Positions 32,601 through 44,774 of a stretch of 64,000 nt of DNA are shown here, piece after piece. This DNA is from Azorinus chamasolen (taxonomy: Eukaryota > Mollusca > Bivalvia > Cardiida > Solecurtidae). A program made the position numbers and the translations under genes. The stretch lies in assembly GCA_963576725.1 (NCBI GenBank), contig OY755252.1, positions 29,219,078-29,283,077 on the forward strand, read 5' to 3'. Numbering within the stretch: the first letter of the stretch is position 1; each line of letters opens with the position of its first letter. Below the pieces are notes generated by a model, which was given only the letters and a program-made list of their open reading frames with translations, was not told the DNA's origin and ran no database searches.

Positions 32601-32705
32601 ATGTTTGATATAGGTCTTTATACCAATATTTCACACTGAGTTAAAATATCCCAACATAGATTTATTTCAAGCTTAACTTACTTAAATATTTCTAATAACG
32701 TACAG

Positions 32706-32863
32706 GTCCTCTGAGTCGCATATATCTTCCACGGAGAGCTTACCATCATCGATACTGGAATCCAGTGATGGTCGGCTCGTTGAGCTTAACCCGTCTAATG
32801 TGAACTTTATGCTGGACAGGGCAAAACAACTAGCACAAGGAGCATTTGGAACGACACACCTTT
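32706..32863 (+). CDS. Protein kinase gene, exon 3 (glycine-rich loop)
   Basis: Acceptor TACAG, donor GTAAGC. Ser-rich linker (SSESHISSTESLPSSILESS), then VELNPSNVNFMLDRAKQ and the nucleotide-binding loop LAQGAFGTTHL. The usual GxGxFGxV has Ala for the first Gly and TT for the last positions. In phase on both sides (enters after AG, leaves one base T). Placement just after a Ser/Glu linker resembles Pelle/IRAK and related TKL kinases; the subfamily is not certain. Confidence 0.82.
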
Positions 32864-33345
32864 GTAAGCTCTATGTCCATATACATATCCTCCTTATTAG
32901 CTTTGTGTTAAGTCACGGCATGCGTTCCTATATTAGAATATGTCATTTGAGCTAAATGTTTACTGTACAAAGTATGCACTGACTTCAAAAACAGCTTGGG
33001 TATGGACTATACACTTGATCACCTACTATCTGACCAGGGTTCATTGTGTACTGATATGCCCTATTGACATATGATACTGTAAGTACTTACTTAAACTGTT
33101 GTAATCTTAAATTACGGAACTATGCTGTATAATTCCGTGCTTCAGTGCTCTAATTTAGTCTTTTTATTCTCTTATATATAGCATTAAGGGAGACAAATAT
33201 ATTTTTAACTACATCGACATTGATTCCCTTTATCTAGTAATGTGACGCCGTAATACACGCATTAATGATTTTATAGACAATATTGTCTTCTTGAAGAGCT
33301 AGCCGATAACAACAGTTTAAGATCAGATCCTCTCATTGGAACACA

Positions 33346-33974
33346 TATTTTGAAAGTAGGAGATCCTCCGATAGCAAAATCAGCAATACAATAATAGAAA
33401 ATTGCAGACTCGATTTTATTGAGTCCGTTCTTGAGCAATATTTAAAGGTGAAACACTACTCATTCCCCTATCACTCGAAACTAATGATCCCGAAGGACAA
33501 GAAAGTATAGCAACACTGAGAATATGATTCGGTCGACTTCTTACGGCGGCAACACAAGCACTTAAAAGTACAAAAATGAGTCATGCAGGAAACACCACAT
33601 ACAGAACAACACTCGCCCGAACAGCAACACAAGGAAACAGCAAATGTACATAGGTAGAAAAAACAACACGAGACGCACAAAGACAAAACAAACATACAAT
33701 AGGAGGAAGGTGGAAGTACCGCCTTGGAACGGTCAGTGACAAAAGTCACCGGGGGTTTAAACCGGTTTATGGGCGCCCAACCTCACCCTTATTCCATCCC
33801 CATCCTAAAAGACAAACAGTGTAAAACCTACTTTTGTGAAGTATATAAATTCTTAAAGTAGGAGATCCTTCGAAAGCAGAAGCAGCAATGTAAAAAGAGA
33901 AAATTACTGATTAGGGTTTATTTGAGTCGGTTCATGAGCAGTACTTAAAATGCAACACTACTCACACCCCTGGC
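33346..33974 (+). repeat. Repeat C interrupted by tail B
   Basis: Openings TTTTGAAAGTAGGAGATCCT (33,348) and TTCTTAAAGTAGGAGATCCT (33,851) belong to one repeat C locus. A reverse-strand tail B (about 33,563-33,815) lies inside, from CCATCCCCATCCTAAAAGAC back to AAAAGTACAAAAATGAGTCA. Confidence 0.8.
33563..33815 (-). mobile_element. Solo PLE1 tail B inside repeat C
   Basis: Near-consensus tail B on the minus strand (hairpin GTGACAAAAGTCAC, palindrome GGGCGCCC), less diverged than its host repeat. Confidence 0.85.
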
Positions 33975-34185
33975 TCATAAATGAAGCTTTACTATACATG
34001 TTCTCAAATCACACGTTCACAAATCATCTGAACACCAAATATTATTTTTGAAAATTCCTTTTAATGATAAAGGTATTGATTCTATTGACATCCAAAGTAT
34101 AATCGGACACGTGTAAATGACACTATCCCTAAATACTTTAAAATAGAGAACCGCCTCTTTTCTGCTACAACTATTACACATATTC

Positions 34186-34430
34186 TAAAAATGGTTGACT
34201 CTTCGATAATAAAACTAGCAATGCCAAAAGATTGAATGCAGACTCGGTTTTATAGAGTCTGATTATGAGTAGTAATTTAAAGTGCAACACTACCCATGCC
34301 TCCTAGCACCAGCTTAAGCAGTATTCCATTTTAAAAACTCATACCATTAAAACTAATGATCCCAAACGAACAGAAAATATAACACTAAGAATGAAGTACG
34401 GGGCGATTTTTTACGGCCGCCACACAAGCA
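34186..34430 (+). repeat. Repeat C, under one unit
   Basis: ATTCTAAAAATGGTTGACTC to TACGGGGCGATTTTTTACGG and CCGCCACACAAGCA; inserted in the linker of the old PLE copy. Confidence 0.75.
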
Positions 34431-34505
34431 TCTATTAGAAATACAATTTTCAACTATAGTAAGAGTGTTGTCTACCTAAATAATAATGATACTATTACAG
34501 ATAAT

Positions 34506-34508
34506 TGA
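34506..34508 (+). other. UGA at the selenocysteine 2 site (old copy)
   Basis: Context TITDN-UGA-DCP, homologous to 19,448. Its survival in this diverged copy argues against a private nonsense mutation. Confidence 0.75.
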
Positions 34509-34539
34509 GATTGTCCAATCTCAATGAAAACGTAGTAAA

Positions 34540-35165
34540 TTCAAACAGGCAAAGCCACATACAGGACGTAACTACCACCAAAGCATCGATAGATAGCATG
34601 ACACACACACACACACACACCTACACATCCACTCACGCGCATATACACGAGAGGAACACTGAAAACACCTACAAACACACAGGGACTAGAGATAAACATT
34701 CCACACATGAACAAAAGTACAAGTACAAAGACACAAGACAAACAAAAGCAAGGGTGACAAAGAGAGTATCGCATCAGCACGGTCAGTAGCAAAATCACCT
34801 CTGGGGTTTTAAACCGGTTTATTGACGTCCTTACCTAACACTTTTCTCAAAGTCACCCTAGCGTTACAAACAGTGTGAATAAAGATATCCCCACCGGACT
34901 TCCCACAACATAGAAGACGGTAAACACATGACAAAATGTAATACATAGCATAATAACCGTGAAAATCCGTCAAATATGTACTCAATGACTTTGCTGAAGT
35001 CAGAGCACCTGCAGGGAAGCCGTTAAGGGCACAGCAGGGAAGAGGTAATACATGAGTCTGGTAAGCTCATCCCGTATCTAAGTTTAAAATTATACCATCA
35101 TAGAGTACTACCCTAGGCCTGTCATCACGCAAGCACAGAGGGAAGCGTATCTACCGAGTGTAAAA
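34540..35165 (-). mobile_element. 5'-truncated PLE2 copy (3' end + tail A)
   Basis: Minus-strand copy beginning in the last RT codons (FTVG..ASL region, about 35,165), through the SECIS, to tail A ending near 34,540. Inserted in the middle of the linker of the old copy (sequence resumes at 35,175). Confidence 0.8.
35056..35101 (-). promoter_or_regulatory. SECIS element (PLE2)
   Basis: Minus-strand ATGAT-GGTATAATTTT-AAAC..GGGATGAGCTTACC-AGAC. Quartet and AAA kept, one helix position (CTCTT to TTTTT region) weakened. Confidence 0.6.
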
Positions 35166-35283
35166 GGGTCGATCCGCTATGATCCGGCGGGTCATGTAAA
35201 ACAGCTTACTTCGAGATAATTAAGGATAAAAGTCTTAAAATCTCTACTGAAAAAAGGTCCCAAATATAGAATACCATCCTTGA

Positions 35284-35680
35284 TGGATTTTAAATTCTGA
35301 AAGGATGTGATCCCCCGAGAGCAAAAATTGCAATACAAAAAGAGAAAACTGCAGACTCGGTTTTATTGAGTCTGTTTATGAACAGTAATTAAAAGTGCAA
35401 CACTACTCGCGCCCCTAACACCGGCTTAAGCGGTATTCCATTTTCAGAACAAGACGATCTGAAATTCATGATCTCGAGGGATCAGAAGGTATAACAACAC
35501 TGAGAATGAAGTACGGGGCGACGTTTTACGGCCGCCACACAAGCACTTAAAACCTGCTGTTGTGAAGATTATAAATTCTGAAAGGGAGGTGATCCCCCGA
35601 GAGCAAAATTTACAACACAAAAAGAGAAAACTGCAGACTCGGTTTTATTGAGTCTGTTCATGAACAGTAATTCATAAACA
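35284..35680 (+). repeat. Repeat C, about 1.3 units
   Basis: TTCTGAAAGGATGTGATCCC and, 290 bp later, TTCTGAAAGGGAGGTGATCC. Confidence 0.82.
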
Positions 35681-36065
35681 GTAACTCTTGTCGAGGTCAG
35701 ATTGCTGAAATGTTACAAACGTTTATTATTTAATAATTTCGTAGAGAACATGCTGAGTCGAATTACTTTCAAATTGGAATACAATTATTTTGTTATATAA
35801 TTGACAAACCGCATTTCGAAAGAACACATCCTACCACCTAAACCTAGACATATTTAAAATCTTTACAGGATTTCCATTCAAAATACAGCTTTTTTCCTGC
35901 TGATAAGGCATCAAATTATATGATTATAATTTTACCAATACGTTATACTGGTATCTTTAAGCAGGACATTAATAATACCAAATCACATGTTTCAGTTACT
36001 ATTGACATAAACATACTCATCCGACATAGTACTTGGTTGCCAAAACTAGATACAAACATATACAT

Positions 36066-36495
36066 GAAATAGTAGTAAAGTCAAGCAGGCAAAGTCACAT
36101 ACAAGACGCCATCACCTCCAAAACATCGACAAATAGACAAATAGCATGCCACTACACACCCAAACACACAAAACCATACACGAGATGAACACAGAAACCT
36201 TACACAAGTACTAGAGATAAACAGTCCATACATGAACAAAAGCACAAGTACAAAGACAAAATACAAACAATAGTAAGGATGGCACGGTCAGTAGCAAAAT
36301 CACCACTGGGAGTTTAAACCGGTTTACGGACGTCCTCACACTTCTCTCAAAGTCACGACAGGGAAAAAGGAGTACATGAGTCTGGTATGCTCATCCCGTT
36401 TCTGAGTTTAAGAGTATACCATTATAAAGTACTACCCTCGGCCTGTCATCTCGCAAGAAAGGGGGAAGCGTAGCTACCGACTGTAAATGAGTCAG
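36066..36495 (-). mobile_element. 5'-truncated PLE2 copy, shorter
   Basis: Minus-strand 3'UTR and tail A with a much reduced GT block and internal deletions. Its SECIS has ATGA changed to ATAA (minus strand, 36,425-36,422). Inserted in the RT fingers region of the old copy. Confidence 0.8.
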
Positions 36496-38681
36496 TAACA
36501 AAAAGGCGATTCATTGCAAATGCTTGCTCTTGAATAACTAAAGAAGCGTCCATAAAACTTCTGGAATAAATCTCTTCTGGTCTATTAAAAAGTATTCAGA
36601 AGTGTTAAGCAAACTTTAGAACAAAAGGTTTCCAGCATCCCCTGTAAGTACATACGATTTTTCTACTTTGTACAAACCCTTCCGCATGACTTATTTAAAC
36701 TTACTAGTTTAATCTAGAAAATATGTGCCCGAGAGAAAAACACCATTTCTGGCATGTAATGCTGAAAAGGCTGTATTTTCTGACGAGCAAATGAAGTATT
36801 ACACTAATTGGACTTGCTCAGAAGTCACTATCCGTTCTTCCGGATAACATATTCGTACGTTAAGGGAATGCAATAAGCCGTCAGTTGATGGGTATTCCTA
36901 TGGGTACGAAGTGTGTCCCACTAATCGCCAATTGTATTTGTACTGCTATGAGAAATTTCATGTTAGCTTGAACCCACAATCGCAAGAAGATGTTATAAAG
37001 CCTGCAATGAAACGTCTCGATATTTGGATGATATATTTACCATAGATAACCCATTCTTCATGTTTGGATTCATATTAGTTGCTCAACAGCACTCAAATTG
37101 AATGCTTTAAAATTGACAATATAATTATTTCGTTTAACATCTATGAGAAAAGAGACGATTTTGATTTTAATATTGTAAATATTCCTCATCCTGACGGAGA
37201 TGTTCCCCGTGCCCCATCTTACATGTTTATATATCAGAACTTATTCGTTTCGCTAGGGCTTGTTCCTATGTTAACAGTCGAAATATCATTTTAACTGAAA
37301 AGCAGCTTAAAGAAGGATATAGCTATCATAAACTAAGAAAAACATTTAAATATTATCATCGAAATGGCAAGTATAAATATAATGTGATTTACAAACGTCG
37401 AAAAATATTGGAAATATTCATTTTCTCACTTTTATTCATCATATATGTTAAACATTTCCTTAAAAGGGTATATGCATGTCTGGTTGTCATCCATTTTACA
37501 GTTGGCAATCACGAAGCCCTCTTTCTACGTACCCTGACAAGAAACATTTAGTAATTTTACGACGACCTCTTAAATTCAGAAAAGGAAGGAGGACGTTGGA
37601 TATTTGTACTGTTTCGTTTTTGTCGAACGCTTTGTTACTTTTCTACAGTTACTCTGTTTGCAGTTCAATTCTCGAATGCACTAGCGATAGGTGGATACAG
37701 TTTGTTTCACTTAAATATGTTTCCGTTTTACATAAAATGTACAACTGTATTTGCCATCGCGGTTGTTGTACATTAGTCAGAGAGGGGATATGTTTATTTA
37801 CACTGTTTGTCTCTTAGAGTGTGGGCGAAACAAGTTTGAGGCTAGGCACCCCTTAACCAGTTAAAACCCCCAGTGACTCCTGCCACTAACCATTCGAAGG
37901 CGGTACTTCCATTTCCCCTATTGTTTGTTTTATCTATGTGCGTATTTTTGTGTTTTGATAATTATGTACATTTATTGTTTTCTTGTTGTGGCGCAGTTCG
38001 GGCAGTTGTTTTTGTATTTGGTGTTTCCTGCACGACTCAGATCTTAAAAATTATGGGAATCTTTTCTGAATCAAAATAGTAACACTCGTATCTTATATTT
38101 ACATGATGTTCGCTTTTTAAAGTGCTATTTTTATATAACTATAGTCTACAAACATCTGTTGATATATCTTATGCTATTTGTTGAAAATCCGACTGAATTT
38201 TCATGGTGTATCTTGCATCTCCTATTGAATAATTCTGGTGCATGTCGTATTGTGTTTAAGGTGATAGTGTTAAAGTGGGCCCATAAAAAAGATTGCGGAT
38301 AAGCACGTTTTATGCTCTATTACAGCCCAACCTACATACCACATTCTGTATTACCAATTCGAAAAGTTCTATTATATATAGGTATATTAACGGACGGGTT
38401 TATTGTTTTAACGATAATTTTCTGGACGTCTCGTCAGCACCAAAACTGAAAGTGTAAGAAAACAACACATGTTGCAGACGGCATCTTTGTCATGCTAAAC
38501 TTGTTAAAAAATCAAACACAATTGTTCGTCTTTGTAGACGCGTATTCCATTCAGCTAAAATCTTAAGATGCTGTTTAGCATTCTTAATGCGTGCCCATTC
38601 ATCTAATCACGTGCACATAGGCACTGTTATTCTTCATTTTGTTAGCATCTGTCTTACCACTGTTCTTTTTTTAATCCTTAG

Positions 38682-38767
38682 ATGAAGAACAAAACGGATC
38701 TCGAAAGCTTGTGATAAAGAAGATATGCTGTAAAAACAAAACGGACAACCGAAGAACAGCCACTAAT
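38682..38767 (+). CDS. Protein kinase gene, exon 4 (beta-3 lysine)
   Basis: Acceptor TTAATCCTTAG, donor GTGAGA. Reads Y-EEQNGSRKLVIKKICCKNK then TDNRRTATN, phase 1 in, phase 0 out. LVIKKI is the VAIK-type strand with the ATP-anchoring Lys. It follows exon 3 after a 5.8-kb intron full of PLE debris. Confidence 0.85.
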
Positions 38768-39533
38768 GTGAGAAGATACGATGCACATTTTTGCTTTTCA
38801 TGCAAAACTATTTGCTTGTTTTTTTCACCAATCCATATTGGTGTGTGGGAATTGTTCATGGCATGGGGTTGATGCAGAAAGTACGATTTTACATTTGCAA
38901 TAAACCCATCGCTTATCTCGCTGGAGAAGAAACGTTCAGATGCAGCCGGTCGCCTCTCATTTATGCATAGCAAATGTATTTAAATATATATGATGAACAG
39001 TGTAAATTCAATGATGTATGTTTGATTTAATAGCCGGCATAAATATTTTCATGAATGTTATTTTACCGTAGTGAAGATATTACTTACAAGTGGGTATTAT
39101 ACCGTGCAGCTGTCTGATCATGTGCTTTTTTACGAAAATGGTAATGAGCCAAAATGATAACACAAAAGCTGTTTAGCTAACATGTTACAATGTAAAAGTA
39201 TTTTAATCAATGATGAACATCAATAACAGTTTAACATTTCCGAAAATTACCAAGAACAAATGTCTCTAAACAGTTTTGTATATGCCATAATACAATAAAC
39301 TGGAACAAATGTTATCATATAGCTAAAACATAAACAAACGATATATGATTTCAGGAATATAACATAATATTATACACCATGTTACGGTAATTCGGTTGGG
39401 ACTAGTTACATGTATTTGAGATGCTTAACGTAAGCTTAGCAACTACAAACGTATAGAAAGAGCACAGCCTATTACGTTGCATGCCATACAACTATCAGGT
39501 AAGAAGGTTAATTTTATTTCTTTTTCGCAATAG

Positions 39534-39607
39534 GAAATGGTTGCAGCTCGAATTAAACATCCCGGAATAGTACCACTTTTTGCAAGGTGTTGGGATGCAG
39601 AACAAGA
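39534..39607 (+). CDS. Protein kinase gene, exon 5 (helix C to beta-4)
   Basis: Acceptor GCAATAG, donor GTAAGT. EMVAARIKHPGIVPLFARCW then DAEQ and two bases. E is the candidate salt-bridge Glu of helix C; KHPGIVPL is the classic helix C/beta-4 junction of kinases. Phase 0 in, phase 2 out. Confidence 0.87.
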
Positions 39608-39994
39608 GTAAGTATTTCCATCAGAGAGTATAATTAATATTGTCAGTATTGTTGCTATTATTATATAACAAAACATCCTTCATTTGATACTAGTACCCTG
39701 GAAATGTCAAGTAGATCAGGGAAATGTAACAGAAATATTTTCCACAATCTAATTTACATCAAGTATTTTCGAGGTTTCTATTTATAATTGAGTACCGGCA
39801 TTTCGTTTGTCGTCTGTATCAACGATTGCCTTCCTCCTTTTTTTAGATAGTTGCTGTAGAAATTGTAATCATATCACGAGAACTAACCTAACCAGACTAT
39901 GGAAAACGTAGTCAATAATTTCTGAAAATAGGATATCATTTGATGCAAAAGCAGCAATAGAAAAGGAAAAATTGCAGACTCGGTATTATTGATG
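39608..39994. other. Intron 5, first part, unassigned
   Basis: No feature except a short repeat C-like scrap (AAAATTGCAGACTCGG near 39,969). Confidence 0.4.
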
Positions 39995-40104
39995 AAAAAG
40001 CAGTAAAGTCAAGCAGGAAAAGCCACACACAAAACGCCACCATCACCGAAACACCTACAGAAAGCATAGCAATTTATACAGTAGAAAGTCACATACAAGA
40101 CGCA
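39995..40104 (-). mobile_element. Tail A, 3' terminal part
   Basis: Minus-strand tail A end (GACTTTACTGCTTTTTCATC near 39,994-40,013) whose other half appears at 42,913-43,070. The PLE2 copy between was inserted into it. Confidence 0.7.
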
Positions 40105-40183
40105 ATTATCGACCCTTTTACTGTCGGTAGGTAGCTACGCTTCCCTCTTTGCTTGCGCGATGACAGGCCGAGGGTAGTACTCT

Positions 40184-40229
40184 ATGATGGTATACTCTTA
40201 AACGTGGATACAGGAGGAGCTTACCAGAC
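40184..40229 (+). promoter_or_regulatory. SECIS element (PLE2)
   Basis: ATGA-T-GGTATACTCTT-AAAC-GTGGATACAGG-AGGAGCTTACC-AGAC. Helix GGTA/TACC and CTCTT/AGGAG with the same two-base mismatch as PLE1 but different pairs, i.e. compensatory change; apical mini-stem not preserved here. Confidence 0.8.
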
Positions 40230-40477
40230 TCATGTATTACCTTTTCCCTGTCGTGCCCTTAACGGCTTACCTGCAGGTGCTCTGACTTCAGCAAAGTCAT
40301 TGAGTACATATTTGACGGTTTGTCACAGTTATTATGCTATGTTTTACATGTTGTCCTGTGTTCACCGTCGTCTATGTTGTGGGTAAGTCCAGCGGGGATA
40401 CCTTTATTTACAATATTTGTAAAGCTAGGGTGACTTTGAGAGAAGTGTGAGGTTAGGACGTCCGTAAACCGGTTTAA

Positions 40478-42608
40478 CCCTTTACCCAATAGCCAAACCT
40501 CCAAACCCTTATCTTACACCGATATAGGTAAGCCTTATCCGATAATCAATAACCAATATCCATGTGGTAAGCGTAACACACTCTCACCAATACAGTTTAT
40601 TGGAAATATTGGAAAATTAGTTTGAATCTGACACCTGCCCTTTTCAATCCCATATAAATGCATTTATGTTTACCATGATCATTATAGTGTAAATAAAAAG
40701 TTTTTAGGGAATTAAATTCTCTTTTTGATGGTGTATTTTTCATGCAATTTGAAGTATGTATAAGCACAATACACGGGGATAAAACGAGGCAAGTCAATAT
40801 ATTTTCAGAACTTTATTATAATTGACCTTAAAATCTCAGCTAAATATGTTCGGAACAGTAATCTATCACCTGCTATTCAAAATAAAATATCATTTCCAAA
40901 CAGGCTTGATCCAGATCAAAGCTGAGTAAATAATTCCTATATTCATTCAACTCGGACCCATATCATACAGCGAGTAACTCAGCGCCGGTTCGGGATCCAC
41001 GCTTAGATCGATATCAGACGCTGAGAATCATTTCAGCCATTAAGGTTAGATCCAGATCAGAAGTTGAGTATGATGTCTGCTCTGGATCTAGATCCAAACA
41101 TTGATTTAGATCAGATACTGAGTAACTCGGCACCGGACCTGGGTCCAAAATTTATCTAAATTAGATTCTGGGTAACTGTGTGTCTGATCTGAATCCAATT
41201 ATAGATCCAGATTAGATGTTGAGTTTTCCGGTGCCTGGTCTGGATCTAAAGTATTGAACCCGTCCAGGTTAGGGTCTGGCTCCAAAACGAATGCCGCCAC
41301 CTGAAAAAAAAATAATCGGAAGACAAATTTCATCTGCATGTTCACTGAACTAAATGAAATCATGAAATTCCGACACATATAAATTATGCTATTTATTGTT
41401 CTTTGAAACATTTTCCGTTTTTCCTAATGCATTTGAGTCGGGCACAATGAAAATGGAGAATGCGTTGCATTTCGAACAGTGTAAATTCAGATCAGCTGCA
41501 TCGCACACGCCTGCTTCACACTGTTTGAAAATCATCAGAATATATGCATTATTTATTCATGTGACCCAGCAAACAGTGTAGATCCTGATCAGATACCGCA
41601 TGGGAAAAGCGGCTGCAGATCTGGGACTACACTGTTTACAATCTCCCAACCCACTTTTCCTGATATCTGTCTCATTTGCATTTATTATGCATTAATCGAG
41701 ATTTAGAATAGTTCCTGGTCTGAGTCTACACAAATTCAGTTTTTTGCATTATGGTATATTTATTAAATTAATTTTGATGTAGATAAGATGCCACGTAGCT
41801 TGTCATTTCATCCAGATCTAAATTGAATGGCGCTTATGAACGAATTATTCGTTTTATATCAATTCAGACAGTTTGGATCTCGATAAAAAATATCGGCGTC
41901 CACACGAGATCCTAACTGTTTGACATTTATGAATGAATTCCCAGACCTGATTCGTTTGAATGGTTAAATTGGTTGATTAGCTAAGTTATTTGATTGATAT
42001 TGCTATCTACCCTCTAATCGGATTATACTTACCAAAGTTTTATTGCCCAATTTCCGCCGGTGTGTTTTGAGGTTGACAACGGGTTCCCCGTGTGTTATTT
42101 TAGCCCCAAGGCAAGTCGCGCGTGATTTATGGAGTTCCGAATAGTCATTGGTCAATTATATTTAACATATTTATATTTAGAATTTGACATTGGCGACAGT
42201 GGAAATTTTTTGTGTGATCATTTATCGGCAAAGTTCGTACTTTCCGAATAATGACGAATAGTATTATACCCATGTCTTACGATGATCACCGAACATATAA
42301 AAAGAATATACCACTCGACTTCAGCCTCGTTTTTTGCAATATTTTTCTGTAGTAACACTATTATTAGATTTGGGATTTCAGAAAATATATTAACACACTT
42401 TAAATGTGTAGACATCCAGATAAAGAAATTTAACTAGAAAATTGAGATATTAGCAGGTAAATATTGGACTCGCTCTAACCCGCTTATACACGGTAATGGA
42501 TAGACCCGCGCATACCCGCTTCTATCAGGGAATAAGCAAAGTCGCGTTATCTCGCTTCTATCAGGTGATAAGCAAACTCGCGATTTCTCGCGCGTATAAG
42601 GTAAAGGG
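40478..42608. mobile_element. Non-autonomous piggyBac-like element, 2,131 bp
   Basis: Exact TTAA duplication (40,474-40,477 and 42,609-42,612). Ends CCCTTTACCCAATAGCC and TATAAGGTAAAGGG, i.e. about 9-bp inverted ends CCCTTTACC. Removing it with one TTAA restores the consensus tail A sequence CCGGTTTAAACCCC. The interior has subterminal repeats (CCGCTTCTATCAGG, ATAAGCAAA near 42,510-42,570), a GATCCAGATCAGA/GAGTAACTC-rich tandem patch (40,910-41,290), and the shared palindrome (41,568-41,638). No transposase ORF. Confidence 0.82.
41568..41638. repeat. Recurrent palindrome inside the piggyBac-like element
   Basis: AGCAAACAGTGTAGATCCTG pairs with GGGACTACACTGTTTAC; inner arms ACCGC/GCGGC around ATGGGAAAA. 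Confidence 0.75.
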
Positions 42609-42802
42609 TTAAACCCCTAGTGGTGTTTTTGCTGCTGACCGTGCCAAGGCGGTACTCTCTTTGTCACCCTTCCTTTTGTTTGCCTTGCGTCTTTGTGCTT
42701 TGTTCATGTTGTGGAACGTTTGTCCCTGGTTTTTGTGTCTCTTTTGGTGTTTTCTGTGTTCATTTCGTGTGTGTGTGTGTGTGTGTGCGTTTGGGTGTCT
42801 GG

Positions 42803-42838
<36 letters not shown>

Positions 42839-43260
42839 TGCTGTCTATCGGTGTTTTGGTGGTGGTTGCGTCTTGCATGTGGCTTTGCCTGCTTGACTTT
42901 ACTACTTTTCCATGAACAAAACACAAACACAAAGACACAAGACAAACAAAAGTAAGGGTGACAAAGAGAGAAACGCCTTGGCACGGTCAGTAGCAAAATC
43001 ACCACTGGGGGTTTAAACCGGTTTACGGACATCCTAGCCGTACACTTATCTCAAAGTCACCCTAGCTAAACAAACATTGTAAATAAAGGTATCCTTGCCG
43101 GACTTCCCCACAACATAGAAGACAGTAATCACAGTACACAATGTAAAAATTAGCATAACAACTACGAAAGTCCGTCAAATATGTACTCAATGACTTTGCT
43201 GAAGACAGAACAACTGCAGGGAAGTCGTTAAGGGCACGACAGAGAAAATGTAATACATGA

Positions 43261-43306
43261 GTCTGGTAAGCTCATCCCATTTCTGGGTTTAAGAGTATAC
43301 CATCAT
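43261..43306 (-). promoter_or_regulatory. SECIS element (PLE2), intact with mini-stem
   Basis: Minus strand: ATGA-T-GGTATACTCTT-AAA-CCCAGAAATGGG-ATGAGCTTACC-AGAC. Mini-stem CCCA-GAAA-TGGG where PLE1 has TCCA-GAAA-TGGA: a U-A to C-G compensatory pair. Confidence 0.83.
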
Positions 43307-44771
43307 AGAGTACTACCCTCGGCCTTTCATCGTGCACGCAAAGAGGAACGCGTAGCGACCGACTGTAAAGGGGTCGATAACCAAACATGCAGTGTGTTGC
43401 AATATAATAGGGTCATAACCTTTCTTCCTAAAAGTTTTAATGCGTTTGATAAACAAATCGTGAAAATGGATATGACCATGAATGTTCCTAAGTTTGTAGA
43501 TAACATCACCATGGAAATCTGGATGAGAAACACCTTGTTGCATTAACGTCCGTAAATTGCAGTTATATTTACTAATTAGGGGTAAATTTCGATAATAGAA
43601 TTTTGAAAAAGCTTTCCAAATTTTATGATATCTGTAGCCTTGCTTAAGAAGTTTATGAGTTATAATTAAATTAAATTACGACTATTAAAATATACTAGCA
43701 AAGAACAGGCTCGGGCAAAGCGAATAAGTTGAGAAATGTAAACCCCATAAGATGCAGACCGGGGAACATCTCCATCTAGAAAAGAATAATTAACAATTTT
43801 GAAATCAAAATCGTCCCTTTTATCGTATATTTTAGACGAAACTTTATCATTAGTGATGGAAAGATTCAAATCTTAAAAGGAAGCCTGAATGTCAGATGGG
43901 TTCGCTTTGTTTAAAGTAAGTTCTTTTGGGTAAATAGAAGAAACCATATTTTCAAAATAAGGATTATCCAAATTCAAAATATCGTCTAAATACCTAGCAC
44001 TAACAATGTCATATTGTGTATCAGGTTTTAAACCAAGCATGAAATCCTTCTCATAGCAATATAAAAACAAATCTGTAACAAGAGGGGCACAATTTGTTCC
44101 CATAGGTATACCAACAACTTGACGATATATGGTATCCGCATTGGGAACAAATATGTTATCTAAAAGAAATGTTAAAGATATACAAACATCAAGGCAAGTC
44201 TACATTGTGTAATTTTCAGCTTCAGAATTCGAAAAGAATGAACGTTGAACATAACAAGCAAGGAACATTTTATTTTCTCTGGCAAAGGTTTTTGTCTATC
44301 AATTTAATCAGTTTATCCTTTAAAAGATGGTGAGGTAGGGTAGTATAGAGTGTAGAGAAATCGTAAGAGCTCAATCAAGAAATGTTATACTGTTCATTTT
44401 CAAGTTTAGTTAAAATATAATTTGAAATTTTTACGGATCAAAAAACGTTAATACCAGAATTGTCATATATTTTATCACAGTTACGTTTAACGTGTTCTTT
44501 GGTAGTAGTAAGACACGACGTTAAAAGTTTAGATAGTTTAGTAGTAGTACAACAACTAGAGTTAGCAATAATACGCACCTTTTACGGATTTTTATGTAGC
44601 TTAGGAATCCAGTACATAGTAGAAAGTTTATGTTGTTTCACGTTAGGACTAGACTTGAAAGTATTGCACATTTATACATGTTCTGTGACTATCCTTTTCA
44701 GGGGTTTGCACTGTAATATATGTTTGAGAACCAGTTAATTCCTTCTTCAAAACATCAACATAATACAATCG

Positions 44772-44774
44772 TCA
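44772..44774 (-). other. UGA at the selenocysteine 3 site (PLE2)
   Basis: PADKASNNVIIM-UGA-RLYYVDVL; frame open on both sides. Homologous to 19,866. Confidence 0.8.

Larger units (their letters stand above)
33240..38060 (+). mobile_element. Ancient PLE1-like copy split by nested insertions
   Basis: Pieces in the order of the best copy: linker 33,295-33,345, 33,975-34,186 and 34,430-34,535; 35,175-35,285 (IIKDK..LLKKGPKYRI); 35,680-36,065 (through PADKASNY); RT 36,496-37,460, with decayed motifs (YGYEK, ILKKDDFDFNIVNIPHPDG style); 3'UTR 37,460-37,800; tail B-like 37,800-38,045. Insertions are repeat C (three loci), a tail B, and two 5'-truncated PLE2 copies. Many stops. Lies in intron 3 of the kinase. 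33,000-33,240 and 38,061-38,681 show nothing else. Confidence 0.8.
40105..42912 (+). mobile_element. PLE2 3' end + tail A, split by a piggyBac-like element
   Basis: Begins in the last RT codons (IIDPFTVG), runs through SECIS and 3'UTR to tail A at 40,430. It is cut at CCGGTTTAA and resumes at 42,609 with TTAAACCCCTAGTGGTG, then ends CTACTTTTCCAT at 42,912. No coding capacity left. Confidence 0.85.
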
